Assembly: GCF_900106785.1 (NCBI RefSeq) | Contig: NZ_LT629842.1 | Location: 137,694-201,693 of the forward strand | Source: Prevotellamassilia timonensis | Lineage (GTDB): Bacteria > Bacteroidota > Bacteroidia > Bacteroidales > Bacteroidaceae | Direction: 5' to 3' | DNA length: 64,000 bases | Shown: positions 17,338-25,323 of the stretch, piece after piece | How positions within the stretch are numbered: position 1 is the stretch's first letter | How the letters are laid out: each line of letters begins with the position of its first letter | Made by a program: the position numbers and the translations under genes | Notes under the pieces: generated by a model | Seen by the model: the letters and a program-made list of their open reading frames with translations, nothing else | Told to the model about the DNA's origin: nothing | The model's database searches: none

Positions 17338-17973
17338 TCAGAGTGCGTTATTCTCGGCCAGGAATTGGTCAATCATTTCCACCCCCTTCAGGGTGGCGCA
17401 CCCGCGTATGTAGGGCAGAATGGTGTTAAGAAATATCTCGCCTTGCGAGTATTGGTCAGCCAGTCCGTTTTGTATGCACACCTCCATTGTGGACAACAAG
17501 AGGCGTGTGATGATGTGAAAGTTGACGCCTTCGCGAAAAAGGCCCTGTTTGATGCCTCTCTCTAAAAAGCTCACGGCTTCGTCCTCCTGTTGCTGCTTGT
17601 TGCGTGCAATATGTTCCTTTATGCGTGGATATTTGGTCAGGTCGGCGAAGAAACTTGGCACAATCTCGTCAAACTCCTTCATCTTTGCCTTGAATATGAT
17701 AAGCAAAAAGTCGAGCACATTGGCCGACTGCGATATGATGGCGGCCAAATGGGTGCGCACGTCGCCCTCGTGTTTGATGACACAGGCAAGCAGCAAGTCC
17801 TCTTTGTCGGTAAATAGTTGGTATAGTGTGCGTTTCGACATCGACAACTTATGCGCAATGTCGTCCATTGTGACATTGCGTATGCCTTGTGCGTGAAACA
17901 TCTGCGTGGCTGTTTCAATCACCGAGTTGCGTGCGTCTTCACGCTGTGTGTTAGTTTGACTTTGAGCGGTCAT
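17338..17973 (-). CDS. TetR/AcrR family transcriptional regulator
   Basis: 211 residues. The N-terminal helix-turn-helix is typical: ARNSVIETATQMFHAQGIRNVTMDDIAHKLSMSKRTLYQLFTDKEDLL, cut here for length after SMSKRTLYQLF in the family pattern. The C-terminal ligand domain is helical and family-specific. The frame stays open to 18210, but that extension (MYFSPFSIPTRDASPPL) runs into REP repeat sequence and carries no domain. The start was therefore set at MTAQSQTN, ATG 17973. A TACATTTG box at 18036-18043 could be its -7 element. The target is unknown; the nearest downstream gene is the S46 peptidase, and no drug pump lies beside it. Confidence 0.85.
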   Translation of the reverse strand: MTAQSQTNTQREDARNSVIETATQMFHAQGIRNVTMDDIAHKLSMSKRTLYQLFTDKEDLLLACVIKHEGDVRTHLAAIISQSANVLDFLLIIFKAKMKEFDEIVPSFFADLTKYPRIKEHIARNKQQQEDEAVSFLERGIKQGLFREGVNFHIITRLLLSTMEVCIQNGLADQYSQGEIFLNTILPYIRGCATLKGVEMIDQFLAENNAL

Positions 17974-18132
17974 ATGACTTGCTGTTTGTAGGAGCCATGT
18001 AGTACTTGGCGCCGGTTGGCAGAGGCTTTGTGATGCAAATGTACAAACTTTTCTGTAACTAAGTAATGGTGAAAGAATAAGTTGGCCAATTTTGACCTGT
18101 ATTTTTGTTGGTTCCGTAATTTGGAAGAGGGA

Positions 18133-18296
18133 GAAACGCGCTGCAAAAAACGCAAGCACTAATGGGGGCGACGCGTCTCGCGTCGGGATAGAGAAAGGAG
18201 AAAAATACAAACTATACTAAATAATAGCTGCATCTTTTCCCGACGCGGGACGCGTCGCCCCCATTAGTGCTTGCGTTTTTTACAGCGCGTTTCAGG
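18133..18296. repeat. REP/BIME-like element, full copy with extended arms
   Basis: The facing hairpins (CGACGCGTCTCGCGTCGGG on the left, its inverse on the right) enclose the spacer GATAGAGAAAGGAG to AATAATAGCTGCATC. In this copy the inverted symmetry extends outward through GCAAGCACTAATGG to GAAACGCGCTGCAAAAAACG and its complement, giving the longest arms of the family. It fills much of the gap 17974-18434; the remainder shows nothing clear. Confidence 0.85.
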
Positions 18297-18434
18297 CAAC
18301 TTAAAATGCAACAAAAACGGTCGCGTTTTTGATGCCAATTTTGAACACCCTACCAGTAAGGGCAAAAGCATTACTGTGTGCTTTGGACTTTTAACGGGCA
18401 GCAGTATTACTTTCCGCCATTACCAAGTGCCGCG

Positions 18435-20357
18435 TCAGCGTGGCGATTGCCAAAAATAGTCGGCATTGGTAGTGTTATAGCCAGAGTAACCGGGAGCATT
18501 GACACCCTTGAGCGTGATATATTGCGGTTGCCAGCGACAGGCCTTTCCCTCGTTGTTGGCGCCAAAGCGCAGGGGTGTGTTAATGTAGTAAAGGTTCTTG
18601 CACATGTATTGGCGCAGGTATTCGTCAACGTTTGTTTTGTTCTCGTGGTTCCAGTTGGCATAGTCGTTGATAAAGAGCGGACTGCCTTTGACAAGCCTTT
18701 CACGCACCTCGCCGGGGTGCAGCAACAACCCGTTCTCGTCCATGACATAAGCGTCCCAAGTAGGGTCCATCCACACCCATTTTTGCAGAGAGTCGCTCCA
18801 TGCCACACAGATGACATGGCAGTCGCTATCCTCGGTATAGTCCTTGGGCACACAAACGAGGTAACGTGCTGGAATGCCTACCGACTGGTACATTTCGCAG
18901 AGCATGATGGCCATGAACCGGCAGTTGTAACTGCGCTTCTCGCTTTGAGCCAGCGCATAAAGGTCGGGCGCATTGTAGGCACATTTCGGCCAATCGCTGC
19001 TGCCGTCGTGCCTTATGTGGTCGTGCAGCCAGGTCATGATGCGCTTCATGCGGTCGATGTCGCTGCCTTGGCCTGCTATGCTGTCAACCTTGAGCAGGCG
19101 GCGCGTGCGTTGCAACAGACTGTCGGCAGGGGTGTCATAGACAAATGCGGGCAGGTCAGTATGGGTTTGATCGTATGCGCCGGCATCAATTAACTCTTGG
19201 CGATAGATGGCTGTCGGTCTGTTGTCAAGGGCTTGCGCCAGTGAGTCTGTGGCGTCTTTGTAGGGCTCAAAATTATGTATCTTGGCCAACAGGTGCATTG
19301 TACGTATGACCGAATATGCCTGACCTGCTATTATAGGGTTGTCCACTTGTAGCATGCGCTTGCCCCATTGCATAATGCTTGCGTAGGTTTCGGGCCACAG
19401 TTTGTAGTTTGCCCGCTGGGTGCTGTCGGCATTGGCCAGCCAATCATCGTCGAGCGTGTTAATAATCAGCGCGTTGTTGGTGTAATGGGTAAATGCTTGG
19501 CACGCCTCGGGCTGCGTACATTGTGCCGAAAGACAAAAGCCGTTGATCGTGATGTCGTGCAGTTTGTCACACTTTGCGGCAATGGCGGGCCCGTCAATTG
19601 ACAGCGTGATGTGGTTAAAGTGAATGCTTTGCAGTTCGGGACATTGGCTGAAAGTGTAAGGGGCTACAAAGCCTGTGATACCATTAAAGTTTACTGTGCG
19701 CAAACTTGGCCAACCCACAAATGTGTATGATGGCACGCGGTCAACATCAGCCACTTCGACGTGTGACAAATTATTGCAATAGGCAAAGGCTCGGTTAAGC
19801 ACATCGGTGCTGACATTGTGGCATTTGCCCGTATATACGGTGGTGAGCTTCATGTTCAGCTTATAGGCATCTTTGGCCAGAACCACGTAGTCGGGCAGTT
19901 TGACAGTGCGTATATGGGTGTTGGCAAAGGCTCTTGTGCCGATGCTGTCGGTAAGGGCCGGTAGCAATATGGAGTCAATGGGGCACTCGTCAAACAAGCC
20001 TGCGGGTATGGCATGGGCCGAGGTGATGGCATAGCTCGTGTTGTCTTTTGTCAAGAAGGGCTTCCCTCCTGTGGCAAAAGTGACCTGTTGCAAGTCTAAC
20101 TGATGTGTTATGGCAGGCACAGCGTTGCCCGCCGTGTCGCGTCCACAGAGTTTTCGCAGGTAGGCAAGGTCAGCGTTATTGAGCGTGCCTTCAATGCGCA
20201 GACCTTGTTTGCGTTGCAATTTGGCCTCCTTTACGCGTGCAGATAATGTGCCGCACCGTTTGACTTTTACTTTCAGGTAGTTATCGGCATACGCCGAACA
20301 CGGCAGGGCCGCAAGGCATAAGTATGCCACAATGGTTCTAATGTTTGGAAAGTGCAT
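18435..20357 (-). CDS. secreted LRR (BspA-like) protein with transglutaminase-like domain
   Basis: 640 residues with a signal peptide (MHFPNIRTIVAYLCLAALPCSAYA). Residues about 120-270 hold irregular leucine-rich repeats of the BspA/LRR_5 kind (IGTRAFANTHIRTVKLPD, RAFAYCNNLSHVEVAD, FVGWPSLRTVNFNG). From about 440 comes a transglutaminase-like (papain-fold) domain. Its triad can be read: Cys in SYNCRFMAIMLCEM, His in DCHVICVAWS and Asp in WMDPTWDAYV. Such domains are found in bacterial proteases, amidases or cross-linking enzymes. Which applies here is unknown. It has no obvious operon partner. A decamer tandem repeat lies directly upstream of its start. Confidence 0.82.
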   Translation of the reverse strand: MHFPNIRTIVAYLCLAALPCSAYADNYLKVKVKRCGTLSARVKEAKLQRKQGLRIEGTLNNADLAYLRKLCGRDTAGNAVPAITHQLDLQQVTFATGGKPFLTKDNTSYAITSAHAIPAGLFDECPIDSILLPALTDSIGTRAFANTHIRTVKLPDYVVLAKDAYKLNMKLTTVYTGKCHNVSTDVLNRAFAYCNNLSHVEVADVDRVPSYTFVGWPSLRTVNFNGITGFVAPYTFSQCPELQSIHFNHITLSIDGPAIAAKCDKLHDITINGFCLSAQCTQPEACQAFTHYTNNALIINTLDDDWLANADSTQRANYKLWPETYASIMQWGKRMLQVDNPIIAGQAYSVIRTMHLLAKIHNFEPYKDATDSLAQALDNRPTAIYRQELIDAGAYDQTHTDLPAFVYDTPADSLLQRTRRLLKVDSIAGQGSDIDRMKRIMTWLHDHIRHDGSSDWPKCAYNAPDLYALAQSEKRSYNCRFMAIMLCEMYQSVGIPARYLVCVPKDYTEDSDCHVICVAWSDSLQKWVWMDPTWDAYVMDENGLLLHPGEVRERLVKGSPLFINDYANWNHENKTNVDEYLRQYMCKNLYYINTPLRFGANNEGKACRWQPQYITLKGVNAPGYSGYNTTNADYFWQSPR

Positions 20358-20372
20358 GGTATGTAGTAATGA

Positions 20373-20450
20373 GTTGATGAGTTGATAAGTTGATAAGTTG
20401 ATAAGTTGATAAGTTGACGGGTTGACCCGTCACCCCGTCACCCCGTCAAC
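20373..20450. repeat. tandem decamer GATAAGTTGA block
   Basis: At least four consecutive exact 10-bp units (GTTGATAAGT) followed by variants ending in GTTGACGGGTTGACCCGTCA. It lies 15 bp upstream of the LRR-transglutaminase start, inside its expected promoter or leader zone. Related degenerate decamers occur before several other genes. Confidence 0.8.
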
Positions 20451-20463
20451 CGTAATACATAAA

Positions 20464-20499
20464 ACGTCTGCATTGTAGCTCGTGCTGCAATGCAGACGT
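20464..20499 (-). terminator. terminator of the etfBA-acyl-CoA dehydrogenase operon
   Basis: Perfect 12-bp stem ACGTCTGCATTG (20464-20475) and CAATGCAGACGT (20488-20499), about 60 nt after the dehydrogenase stop. Confidence 0.65.
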
Positions 20500-20558
20500 G
20501 ATATGTGTTGGTGTTCAAACCAATGTTAATAGGAACACCCCTGCTTTAGTGTCGTGGC

Positions 20559-22268
20559 TTATGCCTGCACGTAGTCGTTGATGTCGGCAGGGTTGAGGTT
20601 CATTACAAAGGTGTGGTGCTTGGCAATTTCAGCCTCTGCAAAGTTGGCATACACACGCACGCTCTTGCCAAACATGTCGGCATTGGCAGTGGCGTTGTGC
20701 AGCAACAAGTGGAGCATGATGACATCGGCAGCCATCTCCACAAGGTGACGGGCGCAAAGGTCGTGGAAGGGCTGGTCGGCCGCTTCCTTCACGTGGGCCA
20801 CAGCCTCCTCAAACTTGTCGGCCATAGCCTTGGCACGTGCCTGTATGCCCTTCAATTCCTCGCTCACTTCGGCCTGCTCAAACTCACGCATCTGTGCCAG
20901 ATACGAGCCATTGGTCACATAGCGTATGGCTGCCACCACTTGCAGTTGCGTGGTGCCCTCGTAGATAGAGGTGATGCGGGCGTCGCGGTAGTAGCGCTGA
21001 ATAGGATACTCCATCATAAAGCCCGAACCGCCGTGAATTTGAATGGCGTCGTAGGTGTTCTGGTTGCAGTACTCCGAGTTCATGCCCTTGGCCAGCGGGG
21101 TGAGTGAGTCGGCCAGTTTGGCATACTTCTTTTGCTCCTTGCGCTCCTCGGGCTCGAGTTTGCGCTCGCGGGCAATGTCGTCGAGTGCCTTGTAGATGTC
21201 TACATAGCGTGAGCACTGGTAGAGCAGGGCACGACCGGCGTCGAGCTTGGCCTTCATGAGTGCCAGCATGTCGTAAACGGCCGGGAAGTTGATAATGGCC
21301 TTGCCAAACTGCTCGCGGTCGCGGGCGTATGCCAAACCTTCGTTGTAGACAGCCTGCGATATGCCCACGCTCTGTGCCGCAATGCCCAGGCGGGCACCAT
21401 TCATCAGCGCCATCACATACTTGATGAGGCCCAGCTTGCGGTCGCCGCAGAGTTCGGCCTTGGCATTTTTGTACACCAGCTCGCAGGTGGGGCTGCCATG
21501 AATGCCGAGCTTGTTTTCGATGCGGCGCACGTTCACACCGCCTTCGTTTTTGTCGTAAATGAACATTGACAGACCACGGCCGTCGGTAGTGCCCTCCTCA
21601 GAGCGGGCCAGCACCAGGTGCAGGTCGGCATCGCCATTCGTAATAAAGCGCTTTACGCCATTGAGCAGCCAGCAGCCCTCCTCCTCAGAGTAGGTGGCCT
21701 TGAGCATCACGTGCTGAAGGTCCGAACCGGCGTCGGGCTCGGTAAGGTCCATCGACATGGTTTCGCCTGCGCAGATGCGCGGAATGAAACGGCTGTGCTG
21801 GTCCTCGTTGCCAAACTCGTAAAGTGTCTCAATACAATCCTGTAAACTCCAGATGTTGCCAAATCCGGCATCGCTTGCAGCCACCAACTCGGCACACATG
21901 GTGTAGGGCGTGATGGGGAAGTTAAGACCGCCAAAGCGGCGTGGCATGGTCATACCGTTGAGGCCAGCCTTGACCATGGCGTCAAGATTGGCAGCTGTGC
22001 CGCTGGCGTAATGTACGCGGTCGCCCTCATGGTGAGGCCCTTCAAGGTCTACGCCCTCAGCATTGTCGGCAATGGTAGTGCCGGCCAGTTCGCCGGTGAT
22101 GTCGAGCACGCGGTCGTAGTTGTCCATCGCGTCGTCAAAGTCGAGCGGCGCATAGTCATATTCGTCCTTGTCGCGGAAGTTGCGCTCTTTAAGTTCCACG
22201 ATACGCTTCATGAGCGGGTGGTTAAGCTCAAAGCGCAGTTCTGCGTGGTCAGTATAATTATTTGCCAT
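20559..22268 (-). CDS. acyl-CoA dehydrogenase
   Basis: 569 residues. The flavin-binding and acyl-CoA folds are clear: RRFGGLNFPITPYTMCAELVAASDAGFGN, MDLTEPDAGSDLQHV, ITNGDADLHLVLARSEEG, and the C-terminal QIHGGSGFMMEYPIQRYYRDARI followed by IYEGTTQ, which contains the usual catalytic Glu. A long C-terminal helical extension (about 100 residues) follows, as in the larger bacterial subfamily. It oxidises an acyl-CoA to the enoyl-CoA and passes electrons to EtfAB, whose genes lie just upstream with a 4-nt gap. The start at MANNYTDH was chosen because the upstream extension overlaps etfA's end. Chain-length preference cannot be read. Confidence 0.93.
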   Translation of the reverse strand: MANNYTDHAELRFELNHPLMKRIVELKERNFRDKDEYDYAPLDFDDAMDNYDRVLDITGELAGTTIADNAEGVDLEGPHHEGDRVHYASGTAANLDAMVKAGLNGMTMPRRFGGLNFPITPYTMCAELVAASDAGFGNIWSLQDCIETLYEFGNEDQHSRFIPRICAGETMSMDLTEPDAGSDLQHVMLKATYSEEEGCWLLNGVKRFITNGDADLHLVLARSEEGTTDGRGLSMFIYDKNEGGVNVRRIENKLGIHGSPTCELVYKNAKAELCGDRKLGLIKYVMALMNGARLGIAAQSVGISQAVYNEGLAYARDREQFGKAIINFPAVYDMLALMKAKLDAGRALLYQCSRYVDIYKALDDIARERKLEPEERKEQKKYAKLADSLTPLAKGMNSEYCNQNTYDAIQIHGGSGFMMEYPIQRYYRDARITSIYEGTTQLQVVAAIRYVTNGSYLAQMREFEQAEVSEELKGIQARAKAMADKFEEAVAHVKEAADQPFHDLCARHLVEMAADVIMLHLLLHNATANADMFGKSVRVYANFAEAEIAKHHTFVMNLNPADINDYVQA

Positions 22269-22272
22269 TGTT

Positions 22273-23295
22273 TTACTTGCTGTTACTCTTGTAATACTTG
22301 ATAAGTTTAGGTACAACTTCTTCAACCGAGCCTGTGATGATGTAGTCGGCTATTTGGTTGATGGGGGCCTCGGGGTCGGTGTTGATAGAGATGATGATGC
22401 CGCTCTCTTTCATGCCGGCCACGTGCTGAATGGCACCGCTTATGCCGCAGGCAATGTACACCTTGGGACGGACGGTCACACCTGTCTGGCCAATTTGCAG
22501 GTCGTGCTCGCAGTAGCCGGCATCAACGGCTGCACGGCTGGCACCAACCTCGCCGTGGAGTTCCTCTGCCAACTTGCGCAACAAGTCAAAGCCCTCTTTT
22601 GAGCCTACACCGTAGCCGCCGGCCACAATGATGGGCGCTCCCTTCAAGTTGTTCTTGGCCTTCTCCACATGGCGTTCAATCACCTTGACCACGTAGTCTG
22701 TCTCGGGCACAAATTTAGCCACGTCTTCATACACAATCTCGCCATTGTAGTATTCGGCCACCTTCTCGGCCTTCATCACGCCAGAGCGCACGGTGGCCAT
22801 TTGGGGACGGTGGTCGGGATTAACGATGGTGGCCACAATGTTGCCACCAAAGGCCGGACGAATTTGGTAGAGCAAGTTGTCGTAGTGCTTCTTGTTCTTC
22901 TTGTCGTCAAAATCGCCAATCTCGAGTGCCGTACAGTCGGCAGTAAGTCCGCTGGTGAGCGATGACGACACGCGCGGACCGAGGTCGCGGCCAATGACCG
23001 TGGCCCCCATCAGGCAGATTTGCGGTTTCTCTTGCTTGAACAGGTTGACCAAAATGCTTGTGTGAGGCTTTGAGGTGTAGGGAAAGAGTCCTTCGGCATC
23101 AAACACGTGCAGCTTGTCCACGCCGTATGACAGGATATCCTTTTCAACGTGTCCCTTAATGCCAGTGCCAGCCACTACGGCCTCGAGCTGCACACCCAGC
23201 TCGTTGGCAAGTTTGCGACCCTTGGTCAGGAGTTCGAAAGACACTTCCTCAACCGTGGTCTTATCTATTTCGCAATATACAAATACGTTATTCAT
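22273..23295 (-). CDS. etfA: electron transfer flavoprotein subunit alpha
   Basis: 340 residues. The C-terminal FAD-binding signature is complete: GGYGVGSKEGFDLLRKLAEELH, GEVGASRAAVDAGY, QIGQTGVTVRPKVYIACGISGAIQHVAGM and SINTDPEAPINQIADY. With EtfB it forms a heterodimer carrying one FAD. It takes electrons from the acyl-CoA dehydrogenase encoded downstream, or passes them to it in bifurcating versions. It lies 6 nt after etfB and 4 nt before the dehydrogenase gene, so the three are surely one transcript. Confidence 0.96.
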   Translation of the reverse strand: MNNVFVYCEIDKTTVEEVSFELLTKGRKLANELGVQLEAVVAGTGIKGHVEKDILSYGVDKLHVFDAEGLFPYTSKPHTSILVNLFKQEKPQICLMGATVIGRDLGPRVSSSLTSGLTADCTALEIGDFDDKKNKKHYDNLLYQIRPAFGGNIVATIVNPDHRPQMATVRSGVMKAEKVAEYYNGEIVYEDVAKFVPETDYVVKVIERHVEKAKNNLKGAPIIVAGGYGVGSKEGFDLLRKLAEELHGEVGASRAAVDAGYCEHDLQIGQTGVTVRPKVYIACGISGAIQHVAGMKESGIIISINTDPEAPINQIADYIITGSVEEVVPKLIKYYKSNSK

Positions 23296-23301
23296 AGTGC
23301 T

Positions 23302-24174
23302 TTATCCAATAGTGTGGCTGTCCAACAATTCTTTTACTAAACTCTCCACATCGGCATCGCTGCCAGTGAGGCGCTTGCTTTCCTTGGCCTTGAACACGAT
23401 GTTCTGCACGGCCTTCACCTTGGTGGGTGAGCCGGCCAGACCGCATTGGGCAAGGTCGCCGTCTACATCGGCCACACTCCATTGGGCAATGGTCAGATAA
23501 GGCTTCTTGTCATACTCCTCGGCATAAGGCAGCCCTTCGGCGGGGCGCTCCATGGGGGCAGAAGCACGTTTGTATTTCATCACCAGTTTGGCGTTGCACG
23601 GACGGCAGGGCGCCGCGTTGCCGTTAACGGTCAGCAAAATGGGCATCGGTGCTTCCACACGCTCTATGCCACCGTCAATGTGGCGTGTTACCACCACCTT
23701 GCCGTCCTTCACCTCGTCCACACTTGTGACGTAGGTCACCTGGTTGAGGTCAAGTTTCTGGGCCACCTGCGGGCCTACCTGTGCGGTGTCGCCGTCAATG
23801 GCCTGGCGGCCGCCCAGCACGATGTCGGGCACACCAATCTTCTTGATGGCCTGTGCCAGTGCATAGCTCGTGGCCAGCGTGTCGGCACCGGCAAAAGCAC
23901 GGTCGGTGAGCAAATAGCCACCGTCGGCGCCGCGATAAAGACCTTCGCGAATGACCTCAGTGGCACGCGGAGGGCCCATTGTCAGAATATGTACTGTCGA
24001 ACCGGGGTTCTGCTCCTTCAGGCGCAGGGCCTGCTCAAGAGCGTTGAGATCTTCAGGATTAAAGATGGCAGGCAGAGCGGCACGGTTGACTGTGCCCTCG
24101 GGAGTCATCGCGTCCTTGCCCACATTGCGGGTGTCGGGTACTTGCTTGGCAAGCACAACAATTTTCAGACTCAT
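23302..24174 (-). CDS. etfB: electron transfer flavoprotein subunit beta
   Basis: 290 residues beginning MSLKIVVLAKQVPDTRNVG and holding the EtfB core (DLNALEQALRLKEQNPGSTVHILTMGP, GGRQAIDGDTAQVGPQVAQKL). The last part (MKYKRASAPMERP) is also typical. The beta subunit carries a second nucleotide, AMP in the ordinary type or FAD in the bifurcating type; this was not resolved here. First gene of the etfB-etfA-dehydrogenase operon. The start was moved 27 codons downstream of the longest frame because only there does the family sequence begin and a purine-rich ribosome site (AGAAAGAGAAAGAT) precede it. Confidence 0.95.
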   Translation of the reverse strand: MSLKIVVLAKQVPDTRNVGKDAMTPEGTVNRAALPAIFNPEDLNALEQALRLKEQNPGSTVHILTMGPPRATEVIREGLYRGADGGYLLTDRAFAGADTLATSYALAQAIKKIGVPDIVLGGRQAIDGDTAQVGPQVAQKLDLNQVTYVTSVDEVKDGKVVVTRHIDGGIERVEAPMPILLTVNGNAAPCRPCNAKLVMKYKRASAPMERPAEGLPYAEEYDKKPYLTIAQWSVADVDGDLAQCGLAGSPTKVKAVQNIVFKAKESKRLTGSDADVESLVKELLDSHTIG

Positions 24175-24289
24175 ATCTTTCTCTTTCTGTATGTTGTTAA
24201 GATTGTTATTACTCAGCTTTTTGTGCCTTGCAAACGATGTGCATACCTTGTGCAAGGCATGGCAAAATTACTCTTTTCTGTTAATCATG

Positions 24290-24297
24290 CAAAGTTA
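24290..24297 (-). promoter_or_regulatory. -7 box of the etfB operon promoter
   Basis: TAACTTTG on the minus strand, identical to the alaS -7 box, about 116 nt before the etfB ATG. The -33 region is not obvious. Confidence 0.5.
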
Positions 24298-24398
24298 ACT
24301 TGTCGTTTTTTGCTGCTCGCGCCAACATCGTGGCATTTCGGAACACGCAAAAGGGGCTTTCCTGGTTTCGCCAATGCGCCCCCTAAATCAACTATAGC

Positions 24399-24473
24399 GG
24401 GCTGACGCCGTAGCGTTGCTTGTTAGCTGCTAACGCGCCAAGCAACTAACAACCCCCGCTACGGCGTCAGCCC
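24399..24473. repeat. GGGCTGACGCCGTAGCG hairpin
   Basis: Perfect 17-bp arms (24399-24415 and 24457-24473). Inside them is a second stem of TTGCTTGTTAG type. Similar words occur near 34690, 48916-48962 and 57093. It holds no gene and lies between the etfB and rplS promoters. Confidence 0.8.
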
Positions 24474-24555
24474 ATTAGCAATTTAGCACATTGCCACATT
24501 AAGCGCTGGTTTTATTGGAAATCAATAATTTCGAGCACATTTTTTGCCTCAAAGC

Positions 24556-24586
24556 ATTGCCGAGCGCATAAAAAGTCGTAAATTTG
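24556..24586 (+). promoter_or_regulatory. rplS promoter
   Basis: ATTG at 24556-24559, 19 nt, TAAATTTG at 24579-24586; agrees with the Bacteroidetes pattern. Confidence 0.65.
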
Positions 24587-24680
24587 CACCGCTTTTCCAC
24601 CAAGCCGCTGTCGGGATGCAGAGTTCCCCGTTAAGCTGGGTCGGGACGGACAACAATACATTTAATTACCCATCAAAGAA
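24587..24680 (+). promoter_or_regulatory. structured 5' leader of rplS (candidate autoregulatory RNA)
   Basis: A leader of about 90 nt rich in complementary G and C runs: CGGGATGCAGAGTTCCCCG can form a hairpin, and GTCGGGA occurs in the left half while GTCGGGAC recurs on the right. Ribosomal protein L19 leaders are known regulators in several phyla. A specific family match was not made. Confidence 0.35.
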
Positions 24681-25046
24681 ATGGCAGATTTAATTAAGAT
24701 TGCTGAAGAAGCTTTTGCTACCGGCAAGCAGTTCCCCAAGTTCAAGGCAGGTGACACTGTAACAGTAGCATACAAAATCGTCGAAGGTAACAAGGAGCGT
24801 ATCCAGTTGTATCGCGGTGTTGTTATCAAAATCAACGGTCACCAGGACAAGAAGCGTTTCACAGTGCGCAAGATGTCTGGTACTGTAGGTGTTGAACGTA
24901 TCTTCCCCATCGAATCACCGAACATCGAAAGCATCGAGGTGAACAAGATTGGTAAAGTACGTCGTGCCAAGTTGTACTACCTCCGTGCCCTCACCGGCAA
25001 GAAGGCTCGTATCAAGGAAAAGCGCACTGCGCTCAAGAACGACTAA
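24681..25046 (+). CDS. rplS: 50S ribosomal protein L19
   Basis: 121 residues: [29 protein letters not shown] at the start, then [14 protein letters not shown] and [25 protein letters not shown], the L19 signature. L19 sits at the 30S-50S interface. It stands alone here, with its own promoter, leader and terminator, rather than after trmD as in many proteobacteria. Confidence 0.98.
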   Translation: MADLIKIAEEAFATGKQFPKFKAGDTVTVAYKIVEGNKERIQLYRGVVIKINGHQDKKRFTVRKMSGTVGVERIFPIESPNIESIEVNKIGKVRRAKLYYLRALTGKKARIKEKRTALKND

Positions 25047-25105
25047 TTTACGTTCACACACATATTTCTGGTGTCTTCAAGGGATATCACGAAATAAAAA
25101 GAACA

Positions 25106-25140
25106 AACTCCGCAACCCCGAACGGGTTGTGGAGTTTTTT
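25106..25140 (+). terminator. rplS terminator
   Basis: Stem AACTCC-GCAACCC paired with GGGTTG-GGAGTT, loop CGAAC, then seven T. A classic factor-independent terminator 60 nt after the stop. Confidence 0.88.
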
Positions 25141-25144
25141 TGTT

Positions 25145-25297
25145 ATTGCTGCCCGGTAAAGCGTAAACATGCGAACGGACTCAAGCATCAAACGCTACCG
25201 TGATGGGGACTTACTTTTTCAAAAAAATCATCTGCAACGCCTGTTTATGGGCATTGCAGATAAACTTTCCATCTTGTTTTGTGTCTTACCGGACAGC
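25145..25297. repeat. small element with CTGyCCGGTAA terminal inverted repeats
   Basis: The left end reads GCTGCCCGGTAAAGCGTAAAC and the right end CTTACCGGACAGCACTAATAG, inverted relative to each other. Inside are the family words (GGACTCAAGCATCAAACGCTACC) but no GC-rich hairpin pair. No gene. Confidence 0.6.
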
Positions 25298-25323
25298 ACT
25301 AATAGCAAATCTATTGGAAAGTG

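Noticed and set aside
17974-18210. N-terminal extension of the TetR gene
   Set aside because: The extra codons are REP-element and promoter sequence; TetR proteins begin near the helix-turn-helix.
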